Shown one piece after another: positions 54,564 to 64,000 of a stretch of 64,000 nt of DNA. The position numbers were made by a program, and so were the translations under genes. The DNA lies in contig LNDZ01000018.1 in assembly GCA_001464495.1 (NCBI GenBank), positions 1 through 64,000 of the forward strand. Direction: 5' to 3'. The notes under the pieces were generated by a model, which saw only the letters and a program-made list of their open reading frames with translations, ran no database searches and had not been told where the DNA came from. Position 1 is the stretch's first letter. Each line of letters begins with the position of its first letter. Source of the stretch: Betaproteobacteria bacterium Ga0074130 (GTDB lineage Bacteria; Pseudomonadota; Gammaproteobacteria; Burkholderiales; Rhodocyclaceae).

Positions 54564-54967
54564 GTCTGCCCCATAAGCCCTACCTGCGCCTCGCTGATGC
54601 CAAGGCCATCTTGGCTGCGGCAGAGGCGCATGCGCTGGCCAATCAGTGGCCTGTGACGATTGTGGTGGTGGATGAGGGCGGCAATACGCTGGCCTCGCTG
54701 CGCCTTGATGGTTGTGCGCCGCTAGGTGGCCAGATTGCGGCCGAGAAGGCCCGTGTGGCTGCCTTGTCGCGACGTGAGTCGAGCGTGTATGAAAACATGA
54801 TCAATCAGGGTCGTACGGCATTTCTGTCTGCGCCAGTGAGTGGTCTGCTTGAGGGCGGCGTACCGATTCTGGTCGATGGGCATTGCATCGGTGCGGTCGG
54901 TGTGTCTGGCGTCAAGTCAGACCAGGATGCTGAAACTGCCAAGGCCGGTATCGCTGTACTCGGCTGA
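54560..54967 (+). CDS. GlcG/HbpS-family small protein
   Basis: 135 aa of the GlcG/HbpS (DUF336) fold: [65 protein letters not shown]. Relatives include a haem-binding sensor and a gene of the glycolate operon; the role here is unknown. Coupled with the FKBP gene by ATGA overlap. It converges with fliR. Confidence 0.87.
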   Translation: MSLPHKPYLRLADAKAILAAAEAHALANQWPVTIVVVDEGGNTLASLRLDGCAPLGGQIAAEKARVAALSRRESSVYENMINQGRTAFLSAPVSGLLEGGVPILVDGHCIGAVGVSGVKSDQDAETAKAGIAVLG

Positions 54968-54993
54968 TGAGTGTGTACCCGGCCGGGTCGCCC

Positions 54994-55782
54994 TCAGGCG
55001 GCTCGGGCGGCGTGCAGAAAGTGGCCGAGATTCAGAAAGCAGAGCTCGAAGAGCCGCTCCAGTGCTGTACCCATATACGGCAAGGCTAGCAGCAAGATAA
55101 ACAATCCCGCCAGAATCGTCACGACAAAGCCGATCGCAAACAGGTTGAGTGTCGGGGCGACGCGCGTCAATACTCCGAGGCCGATATTGGCGATCAATAA
55201 GGCAGCGATGATGGGCATGGACATCAATAGTCCAAAGGAAAACAGCACGGTGGCTGATGCCACAAGCGTTTTAAGACTATCCACCGCAAAAGGTGTGGCA
55301 CTCACGGGTAATAGGTTATAGCTCTCGGCCAGCAGTGAAATGGTCAGTAGATGACCGTTGCTGGCAAGGAAGACTAGCGTGGTGATGAGTGCAATGAAGT
55401 TAGTGATGACGGGCGTCTGACCTGCTGTCTGCGGGTCATACAGGATGGCAAATGAGAGGCCCATTTGCATGCTGATGAGTTCGCCGGCGATATCAATCGC
55501 AGCAAAGATGATGCGAATGCTAAAGCCCATCAGGATGCCCAGCATCGTTTCTTGAATCAGAATGAAGCCAGCCTGCCATGAGCCTGCCGGGATTGCTGGC
55601 ATTGGCGGCAGCACCGGGGCGAGCGCTAAAGTGATCGCCAACCCACACATCAAGCGGGCGCGTGCATTGAGGGCGACATTATTGAATATCGGTGCGGTGG
55701 CGATCATGCCGAGGATGCGCGCTAGTGGAAACATGAAGGCGAGAATCCATGCATCTAGCTGGGCGGAGGTGACCGTCAGCAT
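54994..55782 (-). CDS. fliR: Flagellar export apparatus protein FliR
   Basis: 262-aa inner-membrane protein, last gene seen of the flagellar operon. It has six or so predicted helices and family segments AWILAFMFPLARILGMIATAPIF and SFAILYDPQTAGQTPVITNF. With FliP and FliQ it forms the export gate core. It ends 27 bp from the converging GlcG-like gene. Confidence 0.95.
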   Translation of the reverse strand: MLTVTSAQLDAWILAFMFPLARILGMIATAPIFNNVALNARARLMCGLAITLALAPVLPPMPAIPAGSWQAGFILIQETMLGILMGFSIRIIFAAIDIAGELISMQMGLSFAILYDPQTAGQTPVITNFIALITTLVFLASNGHLLTISLLAESYNLLPVSATPFAVDSLKTLVASATVLFSFGLLMSMPIIAALLIANIGLGVLTRVAPTLNLFAIGFVVTILAGLFILLLALPYMGTALERLFELCFLNLGHFLHAARAA

Positions 55783-55792
55783 GGGCCGAGAC

Positions 55793-56062
55793 CTAACCGA
55801 TGAGACCTGGGATCGCCTCGAACAGGCGACGCATATAGTCGGTCATGATGGTAATCATCCACGGGCCTGCTACCAGCAAGGTGAAGAAGATTACCAGCAG
55901 CTTAGGTATGAAAGATAGCGTTGCCTCATTGATAGATGTTGCTGCCTGGAAGATGCTGACAAGCAGGCCTGTGGCTAGCGCGGCAATAAAAAGGGGGGCT
56001 GAAATCAGGAGGGCAACTTCGATCGCATGTTGGCCGATCTCGATTACGGAGGCGGGTGTCAT
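55793..56062 (-). CDS. fliQ: Flagellar export apparatus protein FliQ
   Basis: 89-aa protein with two membrane helices, starting MTPASVIEIGQHAIEVALLIS at ATG 56062 after AGGAG. Longer upstream frames are rejected because 89 aa is the normal FliQ length. The motif LVSIFQAATSINEATLSFIPK is family-typical. It lies between fliP and fliR. Confidence 0.96.
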   Translation of the reverse strand: MTPASVIEIGQHAIEVALLISAPLFIAALATGLLVSIFQAATSINEATLSFIPKLLVIFFTLLVAGPWMITIMTDYMRRLFEAIPGLIG

Positions 56063-56075
56063 CTTCTTCTCCTGG

Positions 56076-56822
56076 CTAGCCGAAGCTCTGCACAAGAGAG
56101 CCGACAATCAGGCCCCAACCATCAACAAGCACAAACAGCATTAGCTTGAATGGCATGGCCACAATGACAGGTGACATCATCATCATCCCCATGGACATGA
56201 GTACCGAGGCAACCACCATGTCGATGATTAGGAAGGGAATAAAGATAATGAAGCCAATCTGGAAGGCGGTCTTGAGCTCAGAAATCACAAAGGCAGGCAC
56301 CAGCACGCGGAAGGGGATTTTGTCGGCGCTTTCGGGCTTGGGTTGTTTGGCTACCTTGGTAAATAGCTCTAGATCAGCGGCACGTGTCTGCTTGAGCATG
56401 AAGTCACGCATCGGGACTGAGCCGCGGTTGAGCGCCTCCTCGAAGCTGATGCGCTTTTCTGAAAGCGGTTGGTAGGCTTCGACATAAACACGGTCGAGCG
56501 TCGGGGCCATGATGAAGAACGTCAGAAACAACGCTAGGCCGACCAAGACCTGATTGGGGGGCGATGTTTGTGTGCCTAGTGCATGGCGCAGCAGCGATAG
56601 CACAATGATGATGCGCGTGAAACCCGTCATCATCAGCACGATGGCCGGGATGAACGTGAGGCCGGTCAGTAGTAGTAGGGTCTCAATCGATAGAGACCAT
56701 TGCGTCCCACCCCCTGGGGCTGGGCTGCTGGTGACGGCCGGTAGCGCTTGTGCGAGCACCAGCGCTGGCACAAGCAGTAGGCTGGCCAGTACAGCCTTGC
56801 GAAGAGTGCTGTTATGACGCAT
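56076..56822 (-). CDS. fliP: Flagellar export apparatus protein FliP
   Basis: 248 aa with a cleavable signal peptide (residues about 1-25), then helices and the FliP signatures [19 protein letters not shown] and [19 protein letters not shown]. FliP is the main component of the export gate. Its start overlaps the fliO end by 11 bp. Confidence 0.96.
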   Translation of the reverse strand: MRHNSTLRKAVLASLLLVPALVLAQALPAVTSSPAPGGGTQWSLSIETLLLLTGLTFIPAIVLMMTGFTRIIIVLSLLRHALGTQTSPPNQVLVGLALFLTFFIMAPTLDRVYVEAYQPLSEKRISFEEALNRGSVPMRDFMLKQTRAADLELFTKVAKQPKPESADKIPFRVLVPAFVISELKTAFQIGFIIFIPFLIIDMVVASVLMSMGMMMMSPVIVAMPFKLMLFVLVDGWGLIVGSLVQSFG

Positions 56823-57258
56823 TGCGGCGATTCAGCGTATTACGCAACCAGCCAGCAAAATCAGCTGGGTTTGGCGTGCTGCCGGGCGGTAGTGCTTGGC
56901 GGGGCATTTCGGCCAAGGTGTTGATGCTGTTTGGAGTGACACCAAGGACCAACCAGGTTTGCCCCATCTCGACCACAACAATTCGTTCACGGGCACCGAT
57001 GGCTGTCGCACCGACAATACGCACTAGGTTATTGGCTTGTACGCCCCCCCCCGTCAGCCTCTTGAGCACCCACAGGCCGGCAAAGAGAAGCACCAGCACC
57101 AGCGTGAGACCAAACAGCATTTGTAGAAAGCTGCTACCGAGGGAGGTCACTGGGGCTGCCGGCGTGGTTGTGGTGACCGCCTGCGCAGCTGCATTCTGGA
57201 TGAATGCCAGTGCTAGTGAGAGGCTAAATGTATAACGAGTCAGGGACGTTAGGCGCAT
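56812..57258 (-). CDS. fliO: Flagellar assembly protein FliO
   Basis: 148 aa. A signal-like N-terminus is followed by one membrane helix (about residues 44-66, [24 protein letters not shown]) and the FliO cytoplasmic domain with [26 protein letters not shown]. FliO is needed for FliP stability. A 196-bp gap to fliN contains two palindromes. Confidence 0.9.
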   Translation of the reverse strand: MRLTSLTRYTFSLSLALAFIQNAAAQAVTTTTPAAPVTSLGSSFLQMLFGLTLVLVLLFAGLWVLKRLTGGGVQANNLVRIVGATAIGARERIVVVEMGQTWLVLGVTPNSINTLAEMPRQALPPGSTPNPADFAGWLRNTLNRRNAS

Positions 57259-57356
57259 GGCGGTACGTGGCTAGCAGTATCGCCTCAGGATAAAGCCCAC
57301 ACATCATCAGCAATGCGCCGAGGATGGGGGAATTTAGACGGGAGTTTTGTGCATAA

Positions 57357-57448
57357 GCGGCAAAATTTGCCGCTATCGAGAGGCTGGCGCCACAGCGGTG
57401 GGCCAGCTGGTTGCGCTTAGTCCTCGTTCGGCCCCCTATAGGAGGCCG
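57357..57448. other. Two palindromes in the fliO-fliN gap
   Basis: GCGGCAAA/TTTGCCGC (57357-57364, 57366-57373) and CGGCC/GGCCG with inner CCTATAGG (57429-57448) lie in an unusually long gap inside the flagellar operon. Neither has a T-run, so they are mRNA structures or an internal regulatory spacer rather than terminators. Confidence 0.5.
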
Positions 57449-57454
57449 TGAGCG

Positions 57455-57877
57455 TTAGCGATTCAGTTTGCGGATACGCTCTTGCGGGGTAATGATATCG
57501 GTCAGGCGAATACCGAATTTATCGTTCACGACCACGACTTCACCTTGTGCAATCAGGGTGCCATTGACGAGGACATCCATCGGTTCGCCGGCCAGACCGT
57601 CAAGCTCAACAACCGAGCCATGCGCGAGTTGCAGCAGATTGCGGATCGAAATTTTGGTGCGACCCAGCTCCACCGTCATGGCAACGGGGATGTCGAGAAT
57701 CATGTCAAAGTCTTGCAGACCCGCTGCACGATCGCCGGGACCGCCAAATTGCTCGAAGATTTGTGCGGGCTTTGCTTCAGGAGCTGCGGCAGCCTCGGTT
57801 TCGGCCTGCTCGCCCATGGCAGCGGCCCAATCATCCATCGAGACGTCTTCTTCCTTCTGATCTGTTTCTTCGCTCAT
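57455..57877 (-). CDS. fliN: Flagellar motor switch protein FliN
   Basis: 140 aa. An acidic, Ala/Glu-rich N-terminus (residues about 1-55) precedes the SpoA domain with ILDIPVAMTVELGRTKISIRNLLQLAHGSVVELDGLAGEPMDVLVNG and the end DIITPQERIRKLN. It forms the C-ring with FliM and FliG. It is 17 bp from fliM. Confidence 0.96.
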   Translation of the reverse strand: MSEETDQKEEDVSMDDWAAAMGEQAETEAAAAPEAKPAQIFEQFGGPGDRAAGLQDFDMILDIPVAMTVELGRTKISIRNLLQLAHGSVVELDGLAGEPMDVLVNGTLIAQGEVVVVNDKFGIRLTDIITPQERIRKLNR

Positions 57878-57894
57878 TTCCGTACTCCAAATAA

Positions 57895-58878
57895 CTAGTC
57901 TGCTGCCTGCTCGCTGGCAAGGAAGCGGTCAACCTTCAAGGCATATTGGCCTTCACGAATGCCGTAGCGGCAAGCCAGCACGGGGACGCCATCGACTGAC
58001 ACTTCGACATTTTCGTCGATTTGCAGCGGGATGATGTCCCCGACTTTCATCTTGACGATGTCGCCGAGCGTCACTTGCGTCTTGGCCAGCGGGGCGACCA
58101 GCTCGACCTCTGCCGTTTGGAGCTGGCGCGTCAGCAGGCTGTTCCAGCGCTTGTCAGAGGATGCTTGCTCGCTGTGCATGCTGCTGTTGAGCATGTCGCG
58201 CAGCGGCTCGATCATCGAGTAGGGCAGACAGATATGCAGATCGGCCGTATTTCCTGACAGTTCAACTGTGAAGTTGGCAGACAGGACGATTTCCGACGGC
58301 GTGGCGATATTTGCAAACTGCGTATTCATTTCCGAGCGCATGTACTCGAAGTGCAGCGGGTAAACCGGCTTCCATGCTTTTTCGTACTCACTGAACACAA
58401 CGCCCAGCAAACCTTGGATGATGCGCTGTTCAGTCGGGGTGAAGTCACGCCCTTCCACCCGAGTATGGAAGCGGCCATCACCGCCAAACATATTATCCAC
58501 AACCAGGAAGACTAAGTTCGGGTCCAGCACGACCAGCCCTGTTCCCCGCAGTGGCTTGACCTGCACCAGATTCAGGTTGGTTGGCACCACCAAATTGCGA
58601 ATGAACTCGCTGTACTTTTGTACCTTGATCGGCCCGACCGAAATTTCCGTACTGCGATGCGTGTAATTGAACAAGCCTATCCGCAGGTAGCGCGCAAAGC
58701 GTTCGTTGATCAGCTCCATGGTGGGCATGCGCCCACGCACGATGCGTTCCTGACGACCAATGTCGTAGCTGCGTACGCTGGCGGCGTCCGCAGACTCTGA
58801 AGACGGGGTTTCGTCCGGCTCGCCGGTCACCCCCTTTAGCAGGGCGTCAACTTCTTCCTGGGATAGGAAATCCGACAC
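57895..58878 (-). CDS. fliM: Flagellar motor switch protein FliM
   Basis: 327 aa, GTG start at 58878. The N-terminal CheY-binding segment is DFLSQEEVDALLKG. The middle domain has SVGPIKVQKYSEFIRNLVVPTNLNLV and GDGRFHTRVEGRDFTPTE, and a C-terminal SpoA domain follows. It binds CheY-P and switches rotation direction. Confidence 0.96.
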   Translation of the reverse strand: MSDFLSQEEVDALLKGVTGEPDETPSSESADAASVRSYDIGRQERIVRGRMPTMELINERFARYLRIGLFNYTHRSTEISVGPIKVQKYSEFIRNLVVPTNLNLVQVKPLRGTGLVVLDPNLVFLVVDNMFGGDGRFHTRVEGRDFTPTEQRIIQGLLGVVFSEYEKAWKPVYPLHFEYMRSEMNTQFANIATPSEIVLSANFTVELSGNTADLHICLPYSMIEPLRDMLNSSMHSEQASSDKRWNSLLTRQLQTAEVELVAPLAKTQVTLGDIVKMKVGDIIPLQIDENVEVSVDGVPVLACRYGIREGQYALKVDRFLASEQAAD

Positions 58879-58890
58879 GCGGAGTAGTCC

Positions 58891-59466
58891 TTATTGCACG
58901 ATGAATGAGGTGAATAATACGGCCTGCACTGGATCTGCAGGGTCAGCTTCATCGCTGATTTCTTCCTCTACTTCCTTCTTTTTCTTCTTTTTACCGCCAC
59001 CATGAGTGAGGATGCTATTGATCGTTACGCGCAGCTCGTTCGATAGCTTTTGTACGCCAGCTGGATTGTTCACTTCTGTTGGCTGCTTGGCGGAAATCAC
59101 CAGCAGCGACTTGTGGCGAATCTCCGGCATGTAAGCTTTGATGTCTTCTGCGATGTGAGCGTCGAGAACGCGTAGCTCTGGCACGGCTTGCAGATAGGAG
59201 TCAGCACTCTCGTTTTGCAGGCGAACAGTAAACGCATCGAGCTTTACAAATACTGGGGGCGGCGCTTTTTCGCCTTTTTTGGCGGGCTTGTGCGCTTCAG
59301 CGGCAACTTCTTCGCCATCTTCGCCCTCTTCAGGTGGCGGTTTCTTCAGCAGCATGAAGGCAGCTACTGCACCCAATGCAATAACAACTACGCCTATTCC
59401 GAGGAATAGGAAGAGTTTGCCCTTCTTCTTGGGCTGCGTTTCATCAGCGGGTGGTGCGTTGCTCAT
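58891..59466 (-). CDS. fliL: Flagellar basal body-associated protein FliL
   Basis: 191 aa. A Lys-rich cytoplasmic start (QPKKKGKLF) and one membrane helix (about residues 19-40) are followed by an acidic linker and a periplasmic stomatin-like domain ending FTSFIVQ. The KKKKKK tract in the middle (GGGKKKKKKEVEEE) is an unusual insert. FliL associates with the stator. It starts the fliLMN group. Confidence 0.9.
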   Translation of the reverse strand: MSNAPPADETQPKKKGKLFLFLGIGVVVIALGAVAAFMLLKKPPPEEGEDGEEVAAEAHKPAKKGEKAPPPVFVKLDAFTVRLQNESADSYLQAVPELRVLDAHIAEDIKAYMPEIRHKSLLVISAKQPTEVNNPAGVQKLSNELRVTINSILTHGGGKKKKKKEVEEEISDEADPADPVQAVLFTSFIVQ

Positions 59467-59556
59467 ATTCTCTTTCTCCCGAGTGCATTATCCGTACCAG
59501 TGGGAACGGCACGAATATCCCACACCTTGAGCCGGTATGGTAGTTTTACTCAGGTT

Positions 59557-60735
59557 TCAGGCAAAAACATCCAGCATATTGTTGTTGTGGCGAGTCCATG
59601 CAGGCGTTGCAGGGGTGCTAAGGTCATCGCTCGCATCGGTCAGCCTCTGACCGTTGTTCTTGCCGCCTTGCTCTGATGCTGAAGAGTTGTTGGATGACTC
59701 TGCACCAACGTGTGACTGGTTGAGGGCGATGCCGTTGCCTGCCAATACGTCTCGCAGCCTGTCCATCGCGCCTTCAAGTGCGGCTCTGACTTCAGGGTTG
59801 GCCGAGATAAACAGCGCGCTCGCTTGGTCACCCTTGATATCTAGGGAAATTTCAATGCGGCCCAGTTGCGGCGGCGTCAAAATCAGCTCAGCCCGACTTT
59901 CATTTTGTCGGCTCATGAGATGAATTTTGTCGCCCAGCTCGTTGTTCCATTGCGGGCTGCCAAGAGAAGCGTTCATGCGGACAGGTTCGCCATTGCGTGA
60001 GCCGCTTTGCGTGTTCAAGTGATCTTTAGCAGCTTGAAGCGTGGCATCAAACCGCGCTGTTTGTGTGGGTGATGGCTGGTTTAAAGAGTCTGTCAGGGAC
60101 TGTGTAAAGTTTGTGTCCGAGGACGACAATAAGTCACCGTTGGCGGCAAGTTTTGCCGCGTCAATTGCCGTGTCGTTGCCTGCTATCGTCGCTGATGTCG
60201 ACAGAATCAAATCATCAATCACACCCTTGACGGCGGTTTTCCTGGCCGCTGGGGCGGCAGTAGGTACGATCGGGGTCGTTTGCAGGGCAGGCATAATGAC
60301 CAATGGTGCATTCAACTGGGTCGTTGCGTCAGTCTGGGACAGAAGCGCATCGATGGTTGCCGCTTGCGCATCAGTTTCAGTACTTTGGGCACCGGACCCT
60401 TGCAAGCCCTGCAACCAAGGCAATAGGTTCTGAAGTGCTGTTTCGGCATACTGACCGTTCACCATGGCAAGTGCTGCCGATGACTCTTGGGTTGCATTCG
60501 CTGTGTCTGCGGGTTTTGTATCGCTTTTAGGTGTGCTTTCTGAGCTGCTGCTCGCCCCTTTTGACTCGGTTTTGCCTGCGGATGTGTTGCCCTGTACCTT
60601 TTGCTGAAGTACAGAGGCAAATGCCGGAGACACCGTGTTGTCATCGGGATTCGGGGCATTATTGCTGCTATTGCCTTGGGGCGATACGTTGCCGGGCACA
60701 GGCAGTGGGCTAGCGGGTAAAGGCATTGCGCTCAT
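59557..60735 (-). CDS. fliK: Flagellar hook-length control protein FliK
   Basis: 392 aa. The long N-terminal two thirds is low-complexity, rich in Ser, Thr, Ala and Gln, as needed for a molecular ruler. The conserved C-terminal domain (about residues 265-345) has LGDKIHLMSRQNESRAELILTPPQLGRIEISLDIKGDQASALFISANPEVRAALEGAMDRLRDVLA. Position between fliJ and fliL supports the call. Confidence 0.9.
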   Translation of the reverse strand: MSAMPLPASPLPVPGNVSPQGNSSNNAPNPDDNTVSPAFASVLQQKVQGNTSAGKTESKGASSSSESTPKSDTKPADTANATQESSAALAMVNGQYAETALQNLLPWLQGLQGSGAQSTETDAQAATIDALLSQTDATTQLNAPLVIMPALQTTPIVPTAAPAARKTAVKGVIDDLILSTSATIAGNDTAIDAAKLAANGDLLSSSDTNFTQSLTDSLNQPSPTQTARFDATLQAAKDHLNTQSGSRNGEPVRMNASLGSPQWNNELGDKIHLMSRQNESRAELILTPPQLGRIEISLDIKGDQASALFISANPEVRAALEGAMDRLRDVLAGNGIALNQSHVGAESSNNSSASEQGGKNNGQRLTDASDDLSTPATPAWTRHNNNMLDVFA

Positions 60736-60813
60736 GAGGGCATCCTTGCAGTAATGCCCCTAACTATGCAAGCTGCGTGCCACCCCTTTTGCCGTACGGG
60801 TGGCGGCTGTGGG

Positions 60814-61272
60814 CTACTCTGGCTCTGCCCCGTTCTCTCCGTTGCGATACCCCCGGGCAGCATGCTCGTCGCTGAGCTTTTGCTCGGCCTTCATCTCGCC
60901 ATATTGCTGACGTTGCTCATGGCGGTGAGCGAGCGTATCAAAAGCCTTAACTTTTCCACGCTGCTGCAGCCATGCCTCTTGACCATGCTGTTTGCTTTGC
61001 TGGGAGAGTTTGAGCATTTCGCCTGCTTGGGCAATAGCCTCATCTAGGCGAGTGATAAAGGTTCGGTAGTTTTGCCATTCCTCTGGCCGGAGACCAGACT
61101 TTGCCGCTTCGACAAACCGGGTGATGTACTCCTCCCGATAATTGCTGAGGAGCTCAAGACGTTCGTTTGCCGCCCGCTCGCCGGCGATCAGCAAGCCCAG
61201 CTTCTTGGCTGCCTCGTCCATACGCATATTGGAGAGGTCGAGCAGTGTTTGCAGTGGGAATTTGTCGCTCAT
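60814..61272 (-). CDS. fliJ: Flagellar export chaperone FliJ
   Basis: 152 aa, almost entirely coiled coil (heptads through residues 10-130), starting MSDKFPLQTLLDLSNMRMDEAAKKLG. FliJ escorts chaperones and activates the FliI ATPase. It lies between fliI and fliK, as in most proteobacterial operons. Confidence 0.92.
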   Translation of the reverse strand: MSDKFPLQTLLDLSNMRMDEAAKKLGLLIAGERAANERLELLSNYREEYITRFVEAAKSGLRPEEWQNYRTFITRLDEAIAQAGEMLKLSQQSKQHGQEAWLQQRGKVKAFDTLAHRHEQRQQYGEMKAEQKLSDEHAARGYRNGENGAEPE

Positions 61273-61318
61273 GCTGTCAAGGATTGTCCATCACTGAGCC
61301 AGTAGCCTCAATTCTAGG

Positions 61319-62713
61319 TCAGGCTGAGGCAAACAGTTCGGCGAGTTGCGCCAGGCTGGCTGCATACCCTGATTGCTCGTCAATACGTTGCTGCAAAAAG
61401 CTCTCGATACGCGGGTAGAGACTGATGGCCCGGTCGAGTTGCGGGTCGGCCCCGGGCGCGTAGGCGCCAACGGCAATCAGGTCACGTGCGCGTTGGTAGC
61501 GTGAGTAGAGTTGCTTGAAGGTACGCACCAGATCAAGGTGGTCAGGTGTAATCAGGTTTGTCATCGCACGCGAGATCGATTGTTCGATGTCGATGGCTGG
61601 GTAGTGGCCGGCATCAGCCAGGGTGCGGCTGAGTACGATATGGCCATCCAGAATGGCGCGTGCAGAGTCGGCAATCGGATCCTGCTGGTCATCGCCTTCC
61701 GCCAGCACGGTGTAAAAGGCGGTAATAGAACCGCCACCGCTGGCGCCATTGCCGGCGCGCTCCACCAACTGAGGCAGGCGTGCAAACACACTGGGCGGAT
61801 AGCCGCGTGTCACCGGGGGCTCACCGACCGCGAGCGAAATCTCGCGCTGCGCCATGGCATAGCGCGTGAGGGAGTCCATGATCAGCAGGACTTGCTTGCC
61901 CTGATCGCGGAAGTACTCAGCAATCGATGTGGCGTAGGCAGCGCCTTGCAAGCGCAGGAGCGGGCTGACATCGGCCGGGGCTGCGACGACGACAGAGCGG
62001 CGCCGGCCTTCTTCACCCAGATTCTGTTCAATGAATTCCTTGACCTCGCGGCCTCGCTCACCAATCAGCCCAACCACAATGATGTCTGCCGCGGTATAGC
62101 GCGCCATCATGCCGAGCAAAACGCTCTTACCAACGCCTGAGCCGGCGAATAGACCTAGCCGTTGTCCCCGTCCCACTGTGAGCAGGGCATTGATGGCACG
62201 GATGCCAACATCCAAGCTTTGATTGATCGGCGCGCGCATGAGCGGATTAAACGGACGACTCATCAACGGACGCGATTGCAGGTCATCAAGTGGGCCAAGG
62301 TCGTCCAGCGGTCGGCCTTTTGCATCGACAACACGGCCAAGCAGACCGTCGCCGACGGGCAGGTGCTTGGTCCTGTCCTGAGCGCGCCGGCCGGGTGTCT
62401 GTGCCTGATGTAATGCGGGGACAACAGGCGGGGCGACAACGGGCGTAACACTGGCACCCGGTACGAGGCCATACACATCCTCGCTTGGCATCATGAACAG
62501 TTTTTCACCGTTAAAGCCTACGACCTCAGCCTCGACGACACTACCGCTTGGGGTGGCGATGTTGCATGCAGCGCCGAGCGCGAGCTTTAGCCCTGCCGCT
62601 TCCATGACCAGTCCGTTGATGCGGGTCAGGCGACCCGAAACCGCATAGGGTTGTGTGCGCGACAAGGATGTGCGGCAGTTGGCTAGATATTCCTTGTAGG
62701 CGTCAGGATTCAC
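61319..62713 (-). CDS. fliI: Flagellum-specific ATPase FliI
   Basis: 464 aa, GTG start whose GTGA overlaps the fliH stop. It has a beta-barrel N-domain, Walker [16 protein letters not shown], Walker [18 protein letters not shown], and the export-ATPase stretch [25 protein letters not shown]. It powers or regulates substrate delivery to the export gate. Confidence 0.97.
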   Translation of the reverse strand: MNPDAYKEYLANCRTSLSRTQPYAVSGRLTRINGLVMEAAGLKLALGAACNIATPSGSVVEAEVVGFNGEKLFMMPSEDVYGLVPGASVTPVVAPPVVPALHQAQTPGRRAQDRTKHLPVGDGLLGRVVDAKGRPLDDLGPLDDLQSRPLMSRPFNPLMRAPINQSLDVGIRAINALLTVGRGQRLGLFAGSGVGKSVLLGMMARYTAADIIVVGLIGERGREVKEFIEQNLGEEGRRRSVVVAAPADVSPLLRLQGAAYATSIAEYFRDQGKQVLLIMDSLTRYAMAQREISLAVGEPPVTRGYPPSVFARLPQLVERAGNGASGGGSITAFYTVLAEGDDQQDPIADSARAILDGHIVLSRTLADAGHYPAIDIEQSISRAMTNLITPDHLDLVRTFKQLYSRYQRARDLIAVGAYAPGADPQLDRAISLYPRIESFLQQRIDEQSGYAASLAQLAELFASA

Positions 62714-63369
62714 GCGTCTTCGTCCGGCTCTTCCAGTGCGAGTGTGCCACCAAGGCCGGCCACAACGCGTTGCCAGCGATTCGCTAAGGTAGCATCGACG
62801 CGCGTATTGCCAGCTTCTATCTGACAGTCGCCACGTTGCAGCGTGGCATCCTCCTGCAAGCGATGGCCTGCATGGTTGAGCTGATCCCCTGAGTGTTGGC
62901 GCACCAGCGCTATATCTTCTGGGTGTAAGTAAATGGTGGCGTGCTGATGCGGTAGTTGCAGCAAGGCCTCTCGCACAACGGTCAGAATGCTCTCTGGTTG
63001 CAGACGAACAGTTTCGCGCACTACTTGACGGGCGACTTCGAGACTCAGGGCCAGTAACTCCTCGGCAACTGTGGCGTCGATCTGACCGAGCGCTGTTTCA
63101 AGTTTATCCACCAGCGCGGTGATTTTTTGGGCTTCAACTAGGGCTGCTTGCTCGCCTTCATTAAAACCAACACGGTAGCCCTCGTCGCGTGCCTGCTGGT
63201 AGATTTGCTCTACATCCTCTGCCGTTGGCAGCTTGATTTCTGGTTCCGTTGGGGCAATGGGTGTCGGTGGAGGCGGCGGCGGTGGGGCGGGTTTCGGCGC
63301 GTCAAAGCTAGCCAGCTCCCAGCGCTCCCAGGCACTCATGTCCTCTGGTCGTTTGGGTGACTCACTCAT
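62710..63369 (-). CDS. fliH: Flagellar assembly protein FliH
   Basis: 219 aa. A Pro-rich N-terminal segment ([16 protein letters not shown]) is followed by a helical repeat region with the GxxxG-like pattern and a C-terminal domain with [30 protein letters not shown]. FliH dimers bind FliI and the C-ring. It overlaps fliI by 4 bp and lies 15 bp after fliG. Confidence 0.92.
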   Translation of the reverse strand: MSESPKRPEDMSAWERWELASFDAPKPAPPPPPPPTPIAPTEPEIKLPTAEDVEQIYQQARDEGYRVGFNEGEQAALVEAQKITALVDKLETALGQIDATVAEELLALSLEVARQVVRETVRLQPESILTVVREALLQLPHQHATIYLHPEDIALVRQHSGDQLNHAGHRLQEDATLQRGDCQIEAGNTRVDATLANRWQRVVAGLGGTLALEEPDEDA

Positions 63370-63384
63370 TGAAGCGTCACCGGC

Positions 63385-64000
63385 TTAGATGAACTGATCA
63401 TCGCCACCGCCACCGCCAAGCTGGATCTGGCCTTCGTCAGCCAGACGGCGTGCGATCTTGAGGATTTCCTTCTGCTCGTTCTCGACTTCGGAGAGGCGTA
63501 CTGGGCCCTTGGCTTCCAGGTCTTCACGCAGCATTTCGGCAGCGCGCTGCGACATGTTCTTGAAGACCTTTTCGCGCATTTCAGGCGATGATCCCTTGAG
63601 CGCAAGGATGAGCGAGTCGGACTGTACTTCGCGCAACAGCAGCTGGATGCCGCGATCGTCGATGTCGAGCAGGTTCTCGAACACGAACATTTCATCGAGG
63701 ATCTTTTGTGCGAGCTCTGGATCGTACTCGCGCACATTGTCGAGAATGGCAGTTTCGGCGGCTTGGCCAACAAAGTTGAGAATTTCCGCCGCATGGCGAA
63801 TGCCGCCCATGGCGGACTTTTTCATATTGGTCGATGCCCCGGCCAGTAGGCGAGCCATTGTGTCATTCAGCTCGCGTAGTGCAGCAGGCTGCACGCCATC
63901 AAGCGTGGCAATACGCAGCAACACGTCGTTGCGTAGGCGCTCGCTGAAGTGGCGCATGATTTCACCTGCATGGTCGAACTCAAGGTGGACCATGATGGTC
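63385..64000 (-). CDS. fliG: Flagellar motor switch protein FliG (5' part missing)
   Basis: About the C-terminal 205 residues are in the window; the frame stays open through the window end, and the ATG at 63993 is internal (TIM-VHLEFDHAGEI). Middle and C-terminal domains are seen, with MFVFENLLDIDDRGIQLLLREV (torque-helix region) and KNMSQRAAEMLREDLEAKGPVRLSEVE. FliG transmits torque from the stator. Confidence 0.95.
   Translation of the reverse strand, partial: TIMVHLEFDHAGEIMRHFSERLRNDVLLRIATLDGVQPAALRELNDTMARLLAGASTNMKKSAMGGIRHAAEILNFVGQAAETAILDNVREYDPELAQKILDEMFVFENLLDIDDRGIQLLLREVQSDSLILALKGSSPEMREKVFKNMSQRAAEMLREDLEAKGPVRLSEVENEQKEILKIARRLADEGQIQLGGGGGDDQFI

Overview
The window looks like chromosomal DNA of a motile betaproteobacterium. 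Gene families, gene order (rplU-rpmA-obgE-proB; fliGHIJK-LMNOPQR; nrtABC/nirBD) and high GC codon use all fit that class, but I cannot fix the genus. It opens with the 3' end of a 5S rRNA and its terminator. A minus-strand rplU-rpmA-obgE-proB cluster with a clear sigma-70 promoter follows, then cbiX and a three-gene signalling set: a PAS histidine kinase, a receiver fused to a HATPase-type switch kinase, and a receiver fused to a SpoIIE/PP2C phosphatase.

From 7.8 to 14.7 kb lies nitrate/nitrite assimilation: nasT (an ANTAR antiterminator whose receiver lacks the phospho-acceptor Asp), then nrtABC and nirBD. The 309-bp nasT-nrtA gap holds NtrC-like sites, a sigma-54 -24/-12 promoter, two hexaloop hairpins of the ANTAR target type, and a terminator that competes with the second hairpin. 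The nitrate reductase gene nasA sits about 32 kb away (46.1-48.8 kb) behind its own sigma-54 promoter and an NtrC-like site. One nitrogen-controlled regulon with two loci is therefore implied.

Between these loci are: a MacA/MacB/outer-membrane-factor efflux operon (14.8-19.6 kb); a stress block (cbpA-cbpM, a glycine-rich stress protein, BON-domain proteins, a P-type cation ATPase); small metabolic genes; and, at 29.6-33.0 kb, a more AT-rich stretch of minus-strand small genes separated by attC-like sites, with no integrase in view. I read this as a small CALIN-type integron cassette array. It carries a two-TM protein whose C-terminus is encoded by the attC, a 27-codon GIY-YIG remnant, an unknown Gly-rich protein, a PAS-GGDEF cyclase and a secreted protein. 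After it come an iron-sulfur photolyase with an overlapping DUF2256 mini-gene, and a Czc-type metal efflux cluster (36.0-43.7 kb).

The right part holds c-di-GMP and HDOD signalling genes, DUF4202, two tandem beta-hydroxyacid dehydrogenases, a triple-PAS GGDEF-EAL protein, an FKBP isomerase and a GlcG-like protein. It ends in a long minus-strand flagellar operon from fliG (cut by the window end) to fliR.
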